Source: Betaproteobacteria bacterium SCN2
GTDB taxonomy: Bacteria > Pseudomonadota > Gammaproteobacteria > Burkholderiales > Thiobacillaceae
Assembly: GCA_008923285.1 (NCBI GenBank)
Contig: WBSG01000027.1
Coordinates: 246,745 to 310,744 of the forward strand
Direction of reading: 5' to 3'
Length of the DNA: 64,000 bases
In this document: positions 26,550-34,679 of the stretch, in pieces
Layout of the letters: every line of letters starts with the position of its first letter
Numbering within the stretch: position 1 is the first letter of the stretch
Translations under genes and position numbers: made by a program
Notes under the pieces: model-generated
Seen by the model: only the letters and a program-made list of their open reading frames with translations
Told to the model about the DNA's origin: nothing
The model's database searches: none

Positions 26550-27737
26550 CTAATTCACCCTGCCTACTTGAATCCGATATGACAGGCCGACTTTTTCCAG
26601 CAGCCTGATTTCGATTTTGAACTCCGGGTCGACGTATCTATCCCGTCCCGGGATGGCGAAGGCTGCTCCCAGGAGGTATTTCCTGTCCGGGTTGGCATCC
26701 ACCAGTTTCACCGGCGCCTTGCCGAATCGGCACTCGGCGATGTCGTCGTCTGCCTTCATGATCAGCACGCCATGCTCAGGCAGCACGCGGTCGTAAACGC
26801 CGACCGGCTGGCGATTCTCGATCAGCAGGTAGCGTTTCTCGGTGAGCGGGATGCGTATGGCCAGCGTTTCCGCACTGCCGTCCGCAAGCGGCCCCAGCAG
26901 CACTTCGGTCGGCAAAGCGGGATCGAGCGTCTTCACTTTCTCTGCCGGCATCCAGCCCAAGCGCAGTTTAGTCCAGGAAGAAATCCCGGGCGGAGGCAAA
27001 TGGCGGTGGTAGGAATGACAGGACATGGGGTCCCAGTAGCCCATGTTGATCAGCGCGTTCTCCCAGCCTTTGTCGATGGTCGGGTACTGCACCTGAAGAT
27101 CGTGATCGTAGAGGCACGGCACCCTGCGCTTGCCGTCGACCACACCGCCCCAGACGTGCGCACTGTCGTGGAACAGGGTGCCCAGGTGCGCCGTGGAAGT
27201 GAAGATGGCCACGCCGTTTGGAACGAGCTGGCCGCGGCCTGTGGTCTTGAACGCCAGTTCCCGCTGCCAGCCAAGCATGCCGGGATAGCCGCACAGCCCC
27301 ACCATGCCGTATTCCCGGAATTGCGCCCCCATGTAGATCACCACATAGTCGTAGCGCGAAAAATCATGCGACGCGTCGGCTGCATCGATGGCATGCTGGA
27401 TCAGCTTGACCACGCGCGACTTGTCGACCTGAAGATTGACCGGCGAGATCGCATAATCGGAGATGCGCGCAGGCATCCTGTGCCATTCGGTGAAGTCGAA
27501 CTCGGCGCACACTTTCCCGTAGGACATTTCCCGCACGAAGCGGTCCAGCTTGCCGAAGCGTTCGATGACCTGATTCTTCGAGACGGGACGCAATGTTCCC
27601 GGATAGTCGACAAGTATGACCAGCCCGCGGATTCTGGCACAGCCATCATCCGCCCTGACGCGCATGGCAGCCGGCAATAATCCCAGTGCAAGGGAACCGG
27701 CGAGGAATTGCCTTCTCGTAAACAGCCTGCTGCCCAT
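26550..27737 (-). CDS. Tat-exported M6 (immune inhibitor A)-like protein with altered zinc motif
   Basis: 395-aa protein with a twin-arginine signal (TRRQFLAG, residues 7-14). The body resembles M6-type metallopeptidases: RYDYVVIYMG, then FHDSAHVWGG (189-198), a LYD with Asp211, and a later GYWDPMSCHS ... SSWTKLRLGWM block as in M6 enzymes. The zinc motif reads H190-D-S-A-H194, with Asp in place of the catalytic Glu of HExxH. It may be inactive or have altered activity. Monocistronic; function unknown. Confidence 0.65.
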   Translation of the reverse strand: MGSRLFTRRQFLAGSLALGLLPAAMRVRADDGCARIRGLVILVDYPGTLRPVSKNQVIERFGKLDRFVREMSYGKVCAEFDFTEWHRMPARISDYAISPVNLQVDKSRVVKLIQHAIDAADASHDFSRYDYVVIYMGAQFREYGMVGLCGYPGMLGWQRELAFKTTGRGQLVPNGVAIFTSTAHLGTLFHDSAHVWGGVVDGKRRVPCLYDHDLQVQYPTIDKGWENALINMGYWDPMSCHSYHRHLPPPGISSWTKLRLGWMPAEKVKTLDPALPTEVLLGPLADGSAETLAIRIPLTEKRYLLIENRQPVGVYDRVLPEHGVLIMKADDDIAECRFGKAPVKLVDANPDRKYLLGAAFAIPGRDRYVDPEFKIEIRLLEKVGLSYRIQVGRVN

Positions 27738-27796
27738 GCTTTCCCCTTATCCGACAGACCACGCCCAGGCAGGCATCCGCGCCATTGCCGAACCGA

Positions 27797-28702
27797 CTAG
27801 GAAGCCGCCGCCACCCGTCCCCTGCCCGCCTCCTTGGCCTCGTACATGGCCTCGTCGGCGCGGCGCATGAAATCGTCGATCGTTTCGCCCGGTATGTATT
27901 CACAGACGCCGTAGCTGCAGGAGATGGCGCCGACGGCTTTGAGCGGGCGGTTCGCCAGCATGCCCTGCAGACGTTCTGCCGTGTTCACCGCATCGCGCAA
28001 CCCGGTTTCCGGGAGCAGCAGCATGAACTCGTCGCCGCCAACTCGGGCAAGATGCTCGGTGACGCGGACCTCGTTCTGGGTTTCGCGGCTCACGAAAACC
28101 AGCACCTGGTCACCAACAGCATGGCCGTAACTGTCGTTGATCAGCTTGAAGCGGTCGATGTCGAACATGATCAGGGACAACGGACGCCGGTAACGTTTGG
28201 CGCGCTGGGTCTCGTCGTGCAGCAGTTCGTAGAAATGCCGCCGGTTCCAGGTTTGCGTCAGTTCGTCGGTGTCGGCGGCATTGCGCAAATGCTCTTCCAG
28301 CCGGATGCGGTCGGTAATGTCGACGTTGACGATGAGGCCGCCGATGATTTCGCCGGCATCGTTGCGGATGGGCATGGCGGAATTGAGGATGATCTTGCGC
28401 GTGCCGTCGAAGCACTCGATCTCGATTTCCTCGTTCACGCTGGTTTCTCCCGCGCGGATGGCGCGCGACGCCGCCCATTCGTCGGCTTTGATCTGCTTGC
28501 CCGTGCTGCGCCACCAGCCCTTGTACTCGGCAAAGTCCGTAGCGCTGATGTAGCGCGAGCCGGCCCAGATTTTCCGACCTTCGGGATTGCCGTAGATGAT
28601 GCTGCCGTCGCTGTCCATGATCCATACGCCAACCGGCAGGGCGCCGAGCACCAGGCCCAGCAATTCCGGCATCTGCATCACCGCAGGCATTTCTTTCTTC
28701 AT
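27797..28702 (-). CDS. PAS-GGDEF diguanylate cyclase
   Basis: 301-aa soluble signalling protein. The N-terminal PAS domain (about 15-135) has GALPVGVWIMDSDGSIIYGN and ends in the coupling segment NVDITDRIRLEE. The GGDEF domain has an intact GGDEF (in LARVGGDEFMLLLP), so c-di-GMP synthesis is expected. No transmembrane segment and no EAL domain. The ATG at 28702 is chosen because PAS similarity starts soon after; a frame open to 28774 adds a non-conserved tail. Confidence 0.88.
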   Translation of the reverse strand: MKKEMPAVMQMPELLGLVLGALPVGVWIMDSDGSIIYGNPEGRKIWAGSRYISATDFAEYKGWWRSTGKQIKADEWAASRAIRAGETSVNEEIEIECFDGTRKIILNSAMPIRNDAGEIIGGLIVNVDITDRIRLEEHLRNAADTDELTQTWNRRHFYELLHDETQRAKRYRRPLSLIMFDIDRFKLINDSYGHAVGDQVLVFVSRETQNEVRVTEHLARVGGDEFMLLLPETGLRDAVNTAERLQGMLANRPLKAVGAISCSYGVCEYIPGETIDDFMRRADEAMYEAKEAGRGRVAAAS

Positions 28703-28818
28703 CTTGTTCGCGCTTGTATCTGTTCCAGGCCGGTCGCCGGGGTTCCCTGTGCTTCGCTCAGCCGCCCGGCACAACCGGCGTCTTGTACGTATTCAAGCAT
28801 ACCAGCCCAGTTTCTGCA

Positions 28819-29118
28819 TCACCCATCGCGCGGCAGCAGCAGGATCATGCGCTCCCCCCGCCGCGGCTCGACCATCATGTCCGTAACCGCGTCGCGCCAG
28901 GCTGCGTAATGCGGGGTCTGCTTGTGCAGGGCGGCATCATGCTCGCTCCGGTAGCTCTCGTAGAACATGAAGCGGGTCGGGTCTTCCGGATCCTGCAAGA
29001 AGTCGAAACGCAGGTTGCCGGGCTCGCGGACCGAGGCTTCGTGATTGAGCCGGCACACCTCGATGAAAGCCTCGACGCAATGCGGCTTGACGCGCATGTG
29101 GACCAGGGTAGTGTGCAT
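28819..29118 (-). CDS. Antibiotic-biosynthesis-monooxygenase (ABM) domain protein, YgiN-like
   Basis: 99-aa dimeric alpha/beta-barrel protein. Family features: VHMRVKPHCVEAFIEVCRLNHEASVREPGNLRFDFLQ then FMFYESYRSEHDAALHKQTPHYAAW. YgiN-type members are quinol monooxygenases or LsrG-like isomerases. The assignment to the fold is firm, the reaction is not. It lies 30 bases downstream of the dctP-like gene on the same strand, so the two may be co-transcribed. GAGGGGGAA precedes the ATG. Confidence 0.8.
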   Translation of the reverse strand: MHTTLVHMRVKPHCVEAFIEVCRLNHEASVREPGNLRFDFLQDPEDPTRFMFYESYRSEHDAALHKQTPHYAAWRDAVTDMMVEPRRGERMILLLPRDG

Positions 29119-29148
29119 GTTTCCCCCTCGCTAGTTGCCGATCGCTGC

Positions 29149-30225
29149 CTATTTAACGTAATAGAGAAAATTCTGGTAAGGCGCCTCGGCGATCTTGAAC
29201 CACTGGATTTGCGCATCGCGGAAGGGCTTCCAGCTGTCGTACAGGGTCTTGAAGGCCGGGTTCTTGCCGGCCTCTTCGGCATATATCTCGAAGGCGGCGC
29301 GGCGTGCGGCAAGCATGACGTCCTTGGGATAGGCATGCAGTTTCACGCCCTGCTGCACCAGGCGCATCAGCGCCGGCGGGTTCTTGGCATCATAGTCGGC
29401 CAGCATGCGCGCATTGGCCTCGGCGCTGGCCGCCTGCAGCGCGGCCTGGTAGGGCTCGGGCAGGGCGTTCCACTTTTGCCGGTTGATCAGGAAGCTCAAC
29501 TGCGGGCCCCCTTCCCACCAGCCTGGATAGTAGTAGTGCCGGGCGATGCGCTGGAAGCCCAGCTTCTCGTCGTCGTACGGTCCCACCCACTCCGCGGCGT
29601 CGAGCGCGCCGCGCTCCAGCGCAGGATAGACATCCGGCCCGGGCAGGGTCTGCGGCACGCCGCCCAGCTGCGCGATGATCTTGCCGCCCAGGCCAGGGAT
29701 GCGCATTTTCAGGCCGCGCAGATCGGCCAGGGACCTGATTTCGCGGCGGAACCAGCCGCCCATCTGCGCGCCGGTGTTGCCGCCGGGGAACTGCACGATG
29801 TTGTATTCCTGATAAAGCCCGCGCAAAAGCTCGAGCCCGCCGCCCGAGTACATCCAGGCATTCTGCTGCCGCGCCGTAAATCCGAACGGCAGGGTGGTGT
29901 CGAAGGCGAAAGCCATGTTCTTGCCGACATAGTAGTAGCCGGCGGTATGTCCGGCCTCCACCGTGCCGGCCTGCACCGCATCCAGCACCTGCAGCCCCGG
30001 CACCAGTTCGCCGGGCGGGAAGACGCGGATCCTGAAGCGGCCGCCGGTGATCTGCGCCACCCGTTTGGCCATGGTTTCGGCAGCGCCGAAAATGGTGTCG
30101 AGGCTCTTGGGAAAACTGGAAGCGAGACGCCAGCTGATCTCGGGCAGGTCCCTGGCCACTGCCGCCGGCAAGGCGCCTGCGGCCAGGCCGGCGGCGGCGC
30201 CCTTGATGAAGTCTCGTCTGGACAT
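29149..30225 (-). CDS. TRAP transporter substrate-binding protein, TakP-like
   Basis: 358-aa periplasmic binding protein of the DctP family with a twin-arginine signal (SRRDFIKGAAAG). The segments AGYYYVGKNMAFAF, GPYDDEKLGF and YYYPGWWEGG resemble TakP, the 2-oxoacid-binding protein of Rhodobacter. AAGGGGAAG precedes the ATG. The QM permease genes lie 7 kb away at 20464-22397; no other TRAP permease is seen, so the two may work together, which is inference. Confidence 0.85.
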   Translation of the reverse strand: MSRRDFIKGAAAGLAAGALPAAVARDLPEISWRLASSFPKSLDTIFGAAETMAKRVAQITGGRFRIRVFPPGELVPGLQVLDAVQAGTVEAGHTAGYYYVGKNMAFAFDTTLPFGFTARQQNAWMYSGGGLELLRGLYQEYNIVQFPGGNTGAQMGGWFRREIRSLADLRGLKMRIPGLGGKIIAQLGGVPQTLPGPDVYPALERGALDAAEWVGPYDDEKLGFQRIARHYYYPGWWEGGPQLSFLINRQKWNALPEPYQAALQAASAEANARMLADYDAKNPPALMRLVQQGVKLHAYPKDVMLAARRAAFEIYAEEAGKNPAFKTLYDSWKPFRDAQIQWFKIAEAPYQNFLYYVK

Positions 30226-30265
30226 CGTCTTCCCCTTTTTGTTTGGGGAATTATAAGGCTGCGAA

Positions 30266-30291
30266 GAAAAAGGGCGGCTTGCGCCGCCCTT
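30266..30291 (-). terminator. Rho-independent terminator downstream of the 151-aa gene
   Basis: On the minus strand a 9-bp perfect stem AAGGGCGGC / GCCGCCCTT with loop GCAA is followed by TTTTC. It lies after the 151-aa gene (30414-30869) and before dctP, so it should isolate the two. Confidence 0.85.
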
Positions 30292-30316
30292 GGGGTCGAA
30301 TTGTTCGCCAGGCCGC

Positions 30317-30403
30317 CATTGCGAGGAGGCGAAGTCGACTTGGCAAACCAGCGGTTTTGTTGCGCCTCATTAACTGGATCGCCGCGCTGCGCTCGCGATG
30401 ACG
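30317..30403. repeat. REP-like repeat, copy 1
   Basis: Contains CATTGCGAGGAGGCGAAGTC and, further on, ACTGGATCGCCGCGCTGCG with CTCGCGATGACG. These are two inverted units of the same repeat family seen at 34496, 44682, 48880, 49861 and 49988. It is intergenic, between the 151-aa gene and dctP. Confidence 0.7.
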
Positions 30404-30413
30404 ATTCAAACGC

Positions 30414-30869
30414 TTACGCCGCCTGGGAGTATTTCTCCTTCACGGCCCTGGCTTCCGCTGCCTCTTCCGGGCTGTAGGCCTTGCCGCTCCACAACATGTT
30501 GTAGGCAATTTCCTCGTTGCCATTCTCACAAAGCTCGAGCACTTGCTGGAACAGGGGCTGGAAGGTCTCGGAGCGGTGCGACTGCTCGTGCTGCTCGAAG
30601 GACTGCCAGAAGGTCACGATCAGCGCCTCCCTGCCCTTGAGGGGATCTTCCACCGCCTGGCCGATGGTGGAGCCTTCGTTGGAAATGGCGCCAGAGTTCA
30701 GCGCGACGAAACCGCCGACGAAGCCGGTGTCGGAGTGGTAGGTCTTGACGTTCTCGCACAGGAAGGCCACGCGCTCCTGCAGGTCGTCCACCGTGTACTC
30801 GGGCTTGAGGATGACGCGGTTAACGGTGACCACGCCGTCGGTGTTGAAGCCGGGAATCAGTCCGCTCAT
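30414..30869 (-). CDS. Uncharacterised 151-aa protein, possibly dimeric alpha/beta-barrel
   Basis: I do not recognise a named family with confidence. The soluble 151-aa protein has a segment EALIVTFWQSFEQHEQSH that resembles the ABM/EthD dimeric-barrel fold (strand then helix with a histidine pair), and a C-terminal half rich in Glu. GAGGAACG-type purines precede the ATG. It has a strong sigma-70-like promoter of its own and a 20-base dyad in the leader, and ends in a clean terminator, so it is a well isolated single gene. Function unknown. Confidence 0.6.
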   Translation of the reverse strand: MSGLIPGFNTDGVVTVNRVILKPEYTVDDLQERVAFLCENVKTYHSDTGFVGGFVALNSGAISNEGSTIGQAVEDPLKGREALIVTFWQSFEQHEQSHRSETFQPLFQQVLELCENGNEEIAYNMLWSGKAYSPEEAAEARAVKEKYSQAA

Positions 30870-30903
30870 GTTCGTTCTCCTGTCAAAAATTAAGGATAAA
30901 AAT

Positions 30904-30923
30904 CGCTTATTGACTCATAAGCG
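30904..30923. promoter_or_regulatory. Perfect dyad in leader of the 151-aa gene
   Basis: CGCTTAT and ATAAGCG are perfect 7-bp arms around a 6-base centre, TGACTC. The dyad lies just downstream of the predicted start site of the minus-strand promoter at 30938-30965. It could be an operator that blocks transcription or an mRNA hairpin. Confidence 0.55.
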
Positions 30924-30937
30924 TTACAGCTATGTCT

Positions 30938-30965
30938 AATATAGATTCCCGAGTAAAAAAGTCAA
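30938..30965 (-). promoter_or_regulatory. Sigma-70-like promoter of the 151-aa gene
   Basis: Minus strand: -35 TTGACT (30965-30960), 16-bp spacer, -10 TATATT (30943-30938). A start near 30931 would give a 5' leader of about 60 bases. Confidence 0.6.
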
Positions 30966-31065
30966 CTATTCCCGCCCCATGGGTAGGGTTACTGGCTCCG
31001 GTTTAATTTCATCTGCCCGGCTTGGTAGAATTCACCTTTCTGCAAACCCCTCAGGTCTCGATCCC

Positions 31066-32313
31066 ATGTTTTCCCGCAAGCAAACCCTCGCCCTTACCGA
31101 CCCCGAGCTGTGGGCCGCCATCCAGAACGAAGACAAGCGCCAGGAAGAACACATCGAGCTGATCGCCTCGGAGAACTACACCAGCCCGGCGGTCATGGAA
31201 GCCCAGGGTTCGCAGCTCACCAACAAGTACGCCGAGGGCTATCCCGGCAAGCGCTACTACGGCGGCTGCGAGAACGTCGACATCGTCGAGCAGCTGGCTA
31301 TCGACCGCGTGAAGGCGCTGTTCGGCGCCGAAGCCGCCAACGTCCAGCCCAACTCCGGCTCGCAGGCCAACCAGGCCGTGTTCATGGCCTTCCTGAAACC
31401 CGGCGACACCATCATGGGCATGAGCCTCGCCGAAGGCGGCCACCTCACCCACGGCATGGCGCTCAACATGAGCGGCAAGTGGTTCAACGTCGTCGCCTAC
31501 GGTCTCAACGACAAGGAAGAAATCGACTACGACGCCATGGAAGCCAAGGCGCGCGAGCACAAGCCGAAACTCATCATCGCCGGCGCTTCCGCCTATGCCC
31601 TGCGCATCGACTTCGAGCGCTTCGCCAAGATTGCGAAAGAGATCGGCGCCATCTTCATGGTGGACATGGCGCATTACGCCGGCCTCATCGCCGCCGGGGT
31701 TTATCCCAACCCCGTGCCGCACGCCGACATCGTCACCTCCACCACGCACAAGACCCTGCGCGGCCCGCGCGGCGGCATCGTGCTGATGAAGGCCGAACAC
31801 GAGAAGGCCATCAACTCCGCCATCTTCCCCGGCCTGCAGGGCGGCCCGCTCGAGCACGTCATCGCCGGCAAGGCCGTGGCCTTCAAGGAAGCCGCCAGCA
31901 AGGAATTCAAGCACTACCAGGAACAGGTCTGCGCCAACGCCATCGTCATGTGCAAGGTGCTACAGGAGCGCGGCCTGCGCATCGTTTCCGGCCGCACCGA
32001 ATCGCACGTGTTCCTGGTCGACCTGCAGCCCAAGAAGCTGACCGGAAAAGAGGCCGAAGCCCTGCTCGGCCGCGCCCACATCACGGTCAACAAGAACGCC
32101 ATCCCCAACGACCCGCAGAAGCCCTTCGTCACCAGCGGCATCCGCATCGGCACCCCGGCCATGACCACGCGCGGCTTTAAGGAACTGGAAGCCGAACTGC
32201 TCGCCAACCTCATCGCCGACGTGCTCGACGCACCCAACGACGAAGCCGTGATCGAGCGCGTGAAGAGCGAAGTGGCGAAGCTGACTTCAAAATTCCCGGT
32301 GTATGGGAAATGA
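31066..32313 (+). CDS. glyA: Serine hydroxymethyltransferase
   Basis: 415-aa PLP enzyme converting serine and tetrahydrofolate to glycine and methylene-THF. Evidence: [53 protein letters not shown] block with the PLP lysine in [12 protein letters not shown], and a typical C-terminus. Length is standard (about 415). The ATG at 31066 gives [16 protein letters not shown]. Only a weak AGG-type site precedes it. In related genomes glyA is followed by nrdR; here a four-helix-bundle gene sits between them. Confidence 0.97.
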   Translation: MFSRKQTLALTDPELWAAIQNEDKRQEEHIELIASENYTSPAVMEAQGSQLTNKYAEGYPGKRYYGGCENVDIVEQLAIDRVKALFGAEAANVQPNSGSQANQAVFMAFLKPGDTIMGMSLAEGGHLTHGMALNMSGKWFNVVAYGLNDKEEIDYDAMEAKAREHKPKLIIAGASAYALRIDFERFAKIAKEIGAIFMVDMAHYAGLIAAGVYPNPVPHADIVTSTTHKTLRGPRGGIVLMKAEHEKAINSAIFPGLQGGPLEHVIAGKAVAFKEAASKEFKHYQEQVCANAIVMCKVLQERGLRIVSGRTESHVFLVDLQPKKLTGKEAEALLGRAHITVNKNAIPNDPQKPFVTSGIRIGTPAMTTRGFKELEAELLANLIADVLDAPNDEAVIERVKSEVAKLTSKFPVYGK

Positions 32314-32316
32314 CAG

Positions 32317-32346
32317 TAAAGGGGGAAGGGTGAAGGGGGAAGGGTA
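32317..32346. repeat. Left arm of G-rich inverted repeat flanking an inserted gene
   Basis: Purine-only stretch built of two near-copies of GGGGGAAGGGTGAA. It begins four bases after the glyA stop and ends at the TTG of the small gene. Its reverse complement matches 32704-32734 at about 28 of 31 positions. Confidence 0.8.
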
Positions 32347-32703
32347 TTGAAGCGCAATCACCGTTCCCTCAATGCCTGGCAGCAGGCGATGGAACTCGTG
32401 GTTGCCGTTTACCAGGCCACTTCAAAATTTCCCCAGAACGAACAATATGGATTGACCAGCCAACTGCGGCGTGCAGCGGTATCAGTTCCAGCCAATATCG
32501 CCGAAGGGGCTGCGCGAAATGGAAGCAAGGAATTTCTGCACTTCCTAGGCATTGCAAGCGGTTCATTGTCTGAACTGGATACACTAATCGACCTGTCCAG
32601 ACAGCTTGGCTACCTGGAAAACACAGAGGAACTTAACGGGAAGATCGATGATGTAGGTGGGCTGGTAATGGGACTTGCGTCGTCCATACGCCGAAAACTC
32701 TAG
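32347..32703 (+). CDS. Four-helix-bundle protein (S23/avd-like, TIGR02436 type)
   Basis: 118-aa helical protein: [46 protein letters not shown], then [28 protein letters not shown]. This is the family encoded in 23S rRNA intervening sequences of Leptospira and Coxiella and in scattered intergenic cassettes. Function unknown; related avd proteins act in diversity-generating retroelements. The start is TTG, at the end of a purine-rich inverted-repeat arm that could serve as ribosome binding site. It separates glyA from nrdR. Confidence 0.88.
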   Translation: MKRNHRSLNAWQQAMELVVAVYQATSKFPQNEQYGLTSQLRRAAVSVPANIAEGAARNGSKEFLHFLGIASGSLSELDTLIDLSRQLGYLENTEELNGKIDDVGGLVMGLASSIRRKL

Positions 32704-32734
32704 ACCCTTCCCCCTTCTCCCTTCCCCCTTCACC
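32704..32734. repeat. Right arm of inverted repeat, abutting the nrdR start codon
   Basis: Pyrimidine-rich complement of 32317-32346 (CCCTTCCCCCTT units). It ends one base before the nrdR ATG at 32736, so the normal Shine-Dalgarno position of nrdR is replaced by pyrimidines. Confidence 0.8.
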
Positions 32735-32735
32735 T

Positions 32736-33218
32736 ATGAAATGTCCTTTCTGCGGCCACCTCGATACTCAGGTTATTGACTCGCGGGTAAACGAAGCCGG
32801 CGACACCATCCGCCGGCGGCGGCGCTGCGCGGCCTGCGAGAAACGCTTCACCACCTTCGAGACCGCCGACATCCGGCTGCCGCAGATCATCAAGAGCAAT
32901 GGCTTGCGGGAAGAGTTCTCCGAGGCCAAGCTGTATGAGGGGTTTCGCCGCGCGCTGCACAAGCGCCCGGTGCCGACCGAACTTGTAGACGAATCCATCC
33001 TGCGCATCCGCCAGAAGCTGCTGAGCCTGGGCGAGCGCGAGATTCCCTCGCGCCAACTGGGCGAACTGGTGATGCTGGAGTTGAAGCGCCTGGACAAGGT
33101 GGCCTACATCCGCTTCGCTTCGGTATACAAGAGTTTCCAGGACGCTGATGATTTCCGCGACGCGCTGAAGGACTTGGAAAAAACGCCCGCGCCAGGCGTC
33201 GACGATCTGTTCAAGTAA
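32736..33218 (+). CDS. nrdR: Transcriptional repressor NrdR
   Basis: 160-aa repressor of ribonucleotide reductase genes. The zinc ribbon has C3-x2-C6 (MKCPFC) and C31/C34 ([11 protein letters not shown]); an ATP-cone follows ([28 protein letters not shown]). The start is fixed because the first zinc cysteine is at residue 3. There is no Shine-Dalgarno sequence: the upstream 30 bases are the pyrimidine arm of an inverted repeat. Translation may depend on coupling to the preceding gene, which ends 33 bases upstream. Confidence 0.96.
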   Translation: MKCPFCGHLDTQVIDSRVNEAGDTIRRRRRCAACEKRFTTFETADIRLPQIIKSNGLREEFSEAKLYEGFRRALHKRPVPTELVDESILRIRQKLLSLGEREIPSRQLGELVMLELKRLDKVAYIRFASVYKSFQDADDFRDALKDLEKTPAPGVDDLFK

Positions 33219-33233
33219 ACCGGAAAAACTTTC

Positions 33234-33358
33234 GGCGCGGGGACGTAGAGAAAGGCATTAACAGGGAGGCGAGAGGTTAAGGGGGTAAACCTGTATTTCC
33301 CCCCTGCCTCTCTGAGCCTCCCTGTAAATATTTTCTATTTTCTCTGCGGCTCCGCGCC
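33234..33358. repeat. Long imperfect inverted repeat (hairpin element) before ribD
   Basis: The left part (GGCGCGGGGACGTAGAGAAA, then ACAGGGAGGCGAGAGG) pairs with the right part (CCTCTCTGAGCCTCCCTGT, then TTTTCTCTGCGGCTCCGCGCC cut here by one base). This gives a folded element of about 125 bases. A related element lies at 39822-39896. It sits between nrdR and ribD. Confidence 0.75.
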
Positions 33359-33383
33359 TCTGCGTTCAATATAAAATTCAATC

Positions 33384-34472
33384 ATGTCTTTCACGGCCGA
33401 CGATCACGCATTCATGGCCCGCGCGCTGCAGCTGGCGGCGCGCGGGCTTTACAGCACCTCGCCCAACCCGCGCGTGGGCTGCGTCATCGTCAAGGATGAA
33501 AAAATCATCGGCGAGGGCTGGCACCAGAAGGCCGGCGAGCCGCATGCGGAAATCCACGCGCTGATGCAGGCCGGCATGGCATCGCAGGGCGCCACCGTCT
33601 ACGTCAGCCTCGAGCCCTGCGCGCACCATGGCCGCACCCCGCCCTGCGCCGATGCGCTGGTCGGCGCGGGCGTGGCCAGGGTCATCGCCGCCGCCGAAGA
33701 CCCCAATCCCAAGGTCGCCGGGCAGGGCCTCGCGCGCATCAAGGCCGCCGGCATCGCAACCGCCAGCGGCCTGATGGAAACCGAGGCGCGCGAACTCAAC
33801 GCCGGCTTCTTCAAGCGCATGGTGCTCGGCCATCCGCTGGTGCGCATCAAGACCGCGTCCTCGCTCGACGGCCGGACCGCGCTGTCTTCCGGCGAATCGA
33901 AGTGGATCACAGGCGAGGCGGCGCGCGCCGACGTGCATAAGCTGCGCGCGCGTGCCTGCGCCATCCTCACCGGCATCGAAACCGTGCTGGCGGATAATCC
34001 GCAGATGAACGTGCGCAACATCGACACCGTGCGGCAGCCAATCAAGGTCATCGTCGATTCCGGCCTGCGCACGCCGGCGGACGCTGAGATACTCAAGGGC
34101 GCCAAGACCATCATCGCCTGCGCCGCGCCCGACGCAAAAAAAGCCGCGGCACTGGAAGCGGCCGGTGCGGAAATCCTCTGCCTGCCCGGCGCAGACGGCA
34201 AAGTGGACCTCTCCGCCCTGCTCTCGCGCCTCGCGCAAAAGGGCGTCAACGAAGTCATGACCGAGGCCGGACCAAGATTGAACGGCGCGCTCATCGCCGC
34301 CGGGCTCGCCGACGAATGGGTGCAGTACGTCGCGCCCTGTCTACTGGGGTCTGGCGCGCGGCCGCTGTTCGACCTGGCCGAACCCGCTTCCATGCAGCAG
34401 CGCCTCAACTGGAAGCTCGCCGACCAGCGCATGCTGGGCGCCGACTTGCGCCTGACCTGGCGCAAGGCCTAG
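33384..34472 (+). CDS. ribD: Bifunctional riboflavin biosynthesis deaminase/reductase RibD
   Basis: 362-aa enzyme of riboflavin synthesis. The N-terminal zinc deaminase has HAEIHAL and PCAHHGRTPPC; the C-terminal NADPH reductase has VRIKTASSLDGRTALSSGESKWITG and EAGPRLNGALI. Length is standard. The ATG at 33384 lies 25 bases after a long hairpin element and no Shine-Dalgarno sequence is visible (AT-rich TAAAATTCAATC). nrdR-ribD order is common in betaproteobacteria. Confidence 0.95.
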   Translation: MSFTADDHAFMARALQLAARGLYSTSPNPRVGCVIVKDEKIIGEGWHQKAGEPHAEIHALMQAGMASQGATVYVSLEPCAHHGRTPPCADALVGAGVARVIAAAEDPNPKVAGQGLARIKAAGIATASGLMETEARELNAGFFKRMVLGHPLVRIKTASSLDGRTALSSGESKWITGEAARADVHKLRARACAILTGIETVLADNPQMNVRNIDTVRQPIKVIVDSGLRTPADAEILKGAKTIIACAAPDAKKAAALEAAGAEILCLPGADGKVDLSALLSRLAQKGVNEVMTEAGPRLNGALIAAGLADEWVQYVAPCLLGSGARPLFDLAEPASMQQRLNWKLADQRMLGADLRLTWRKA

Positions 34473-34495
34473 GGAAAACGAATCGACCCTAAGCA

Positions 34496-34610
34496 CTGGA
34501 TCGTCGCCCGCCACGGCCTGCGGCCTCGCGGCTCAAGGCTAACACGCTCGCAATGACGCTTCCCCAAACTGTCATTGCGAGGAGGCGAAGCCGACGTGGC
34601 AATCCAGTCA
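34496..34610. repeat. REP-like repeat pair, copy 2
   Basis: A head-to-head pair: CTGGATCGTCGCC...CTCGCAATGACG is followed by its inverse GTCATTGCGAGGAGGCG...GGCAATCCAGTC. The two units can fold on each other. It is the clearest paired copy of the family, in the gap between ribD and the methyltransferase. Confidence 0.8.
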
Positions 34611-34679
34611 AACAGGCATTTTCATTTCAGTGCGATAAATTTTCCTGGCCGTGTTCTCACTGACTTGAGGTAAAAAACT

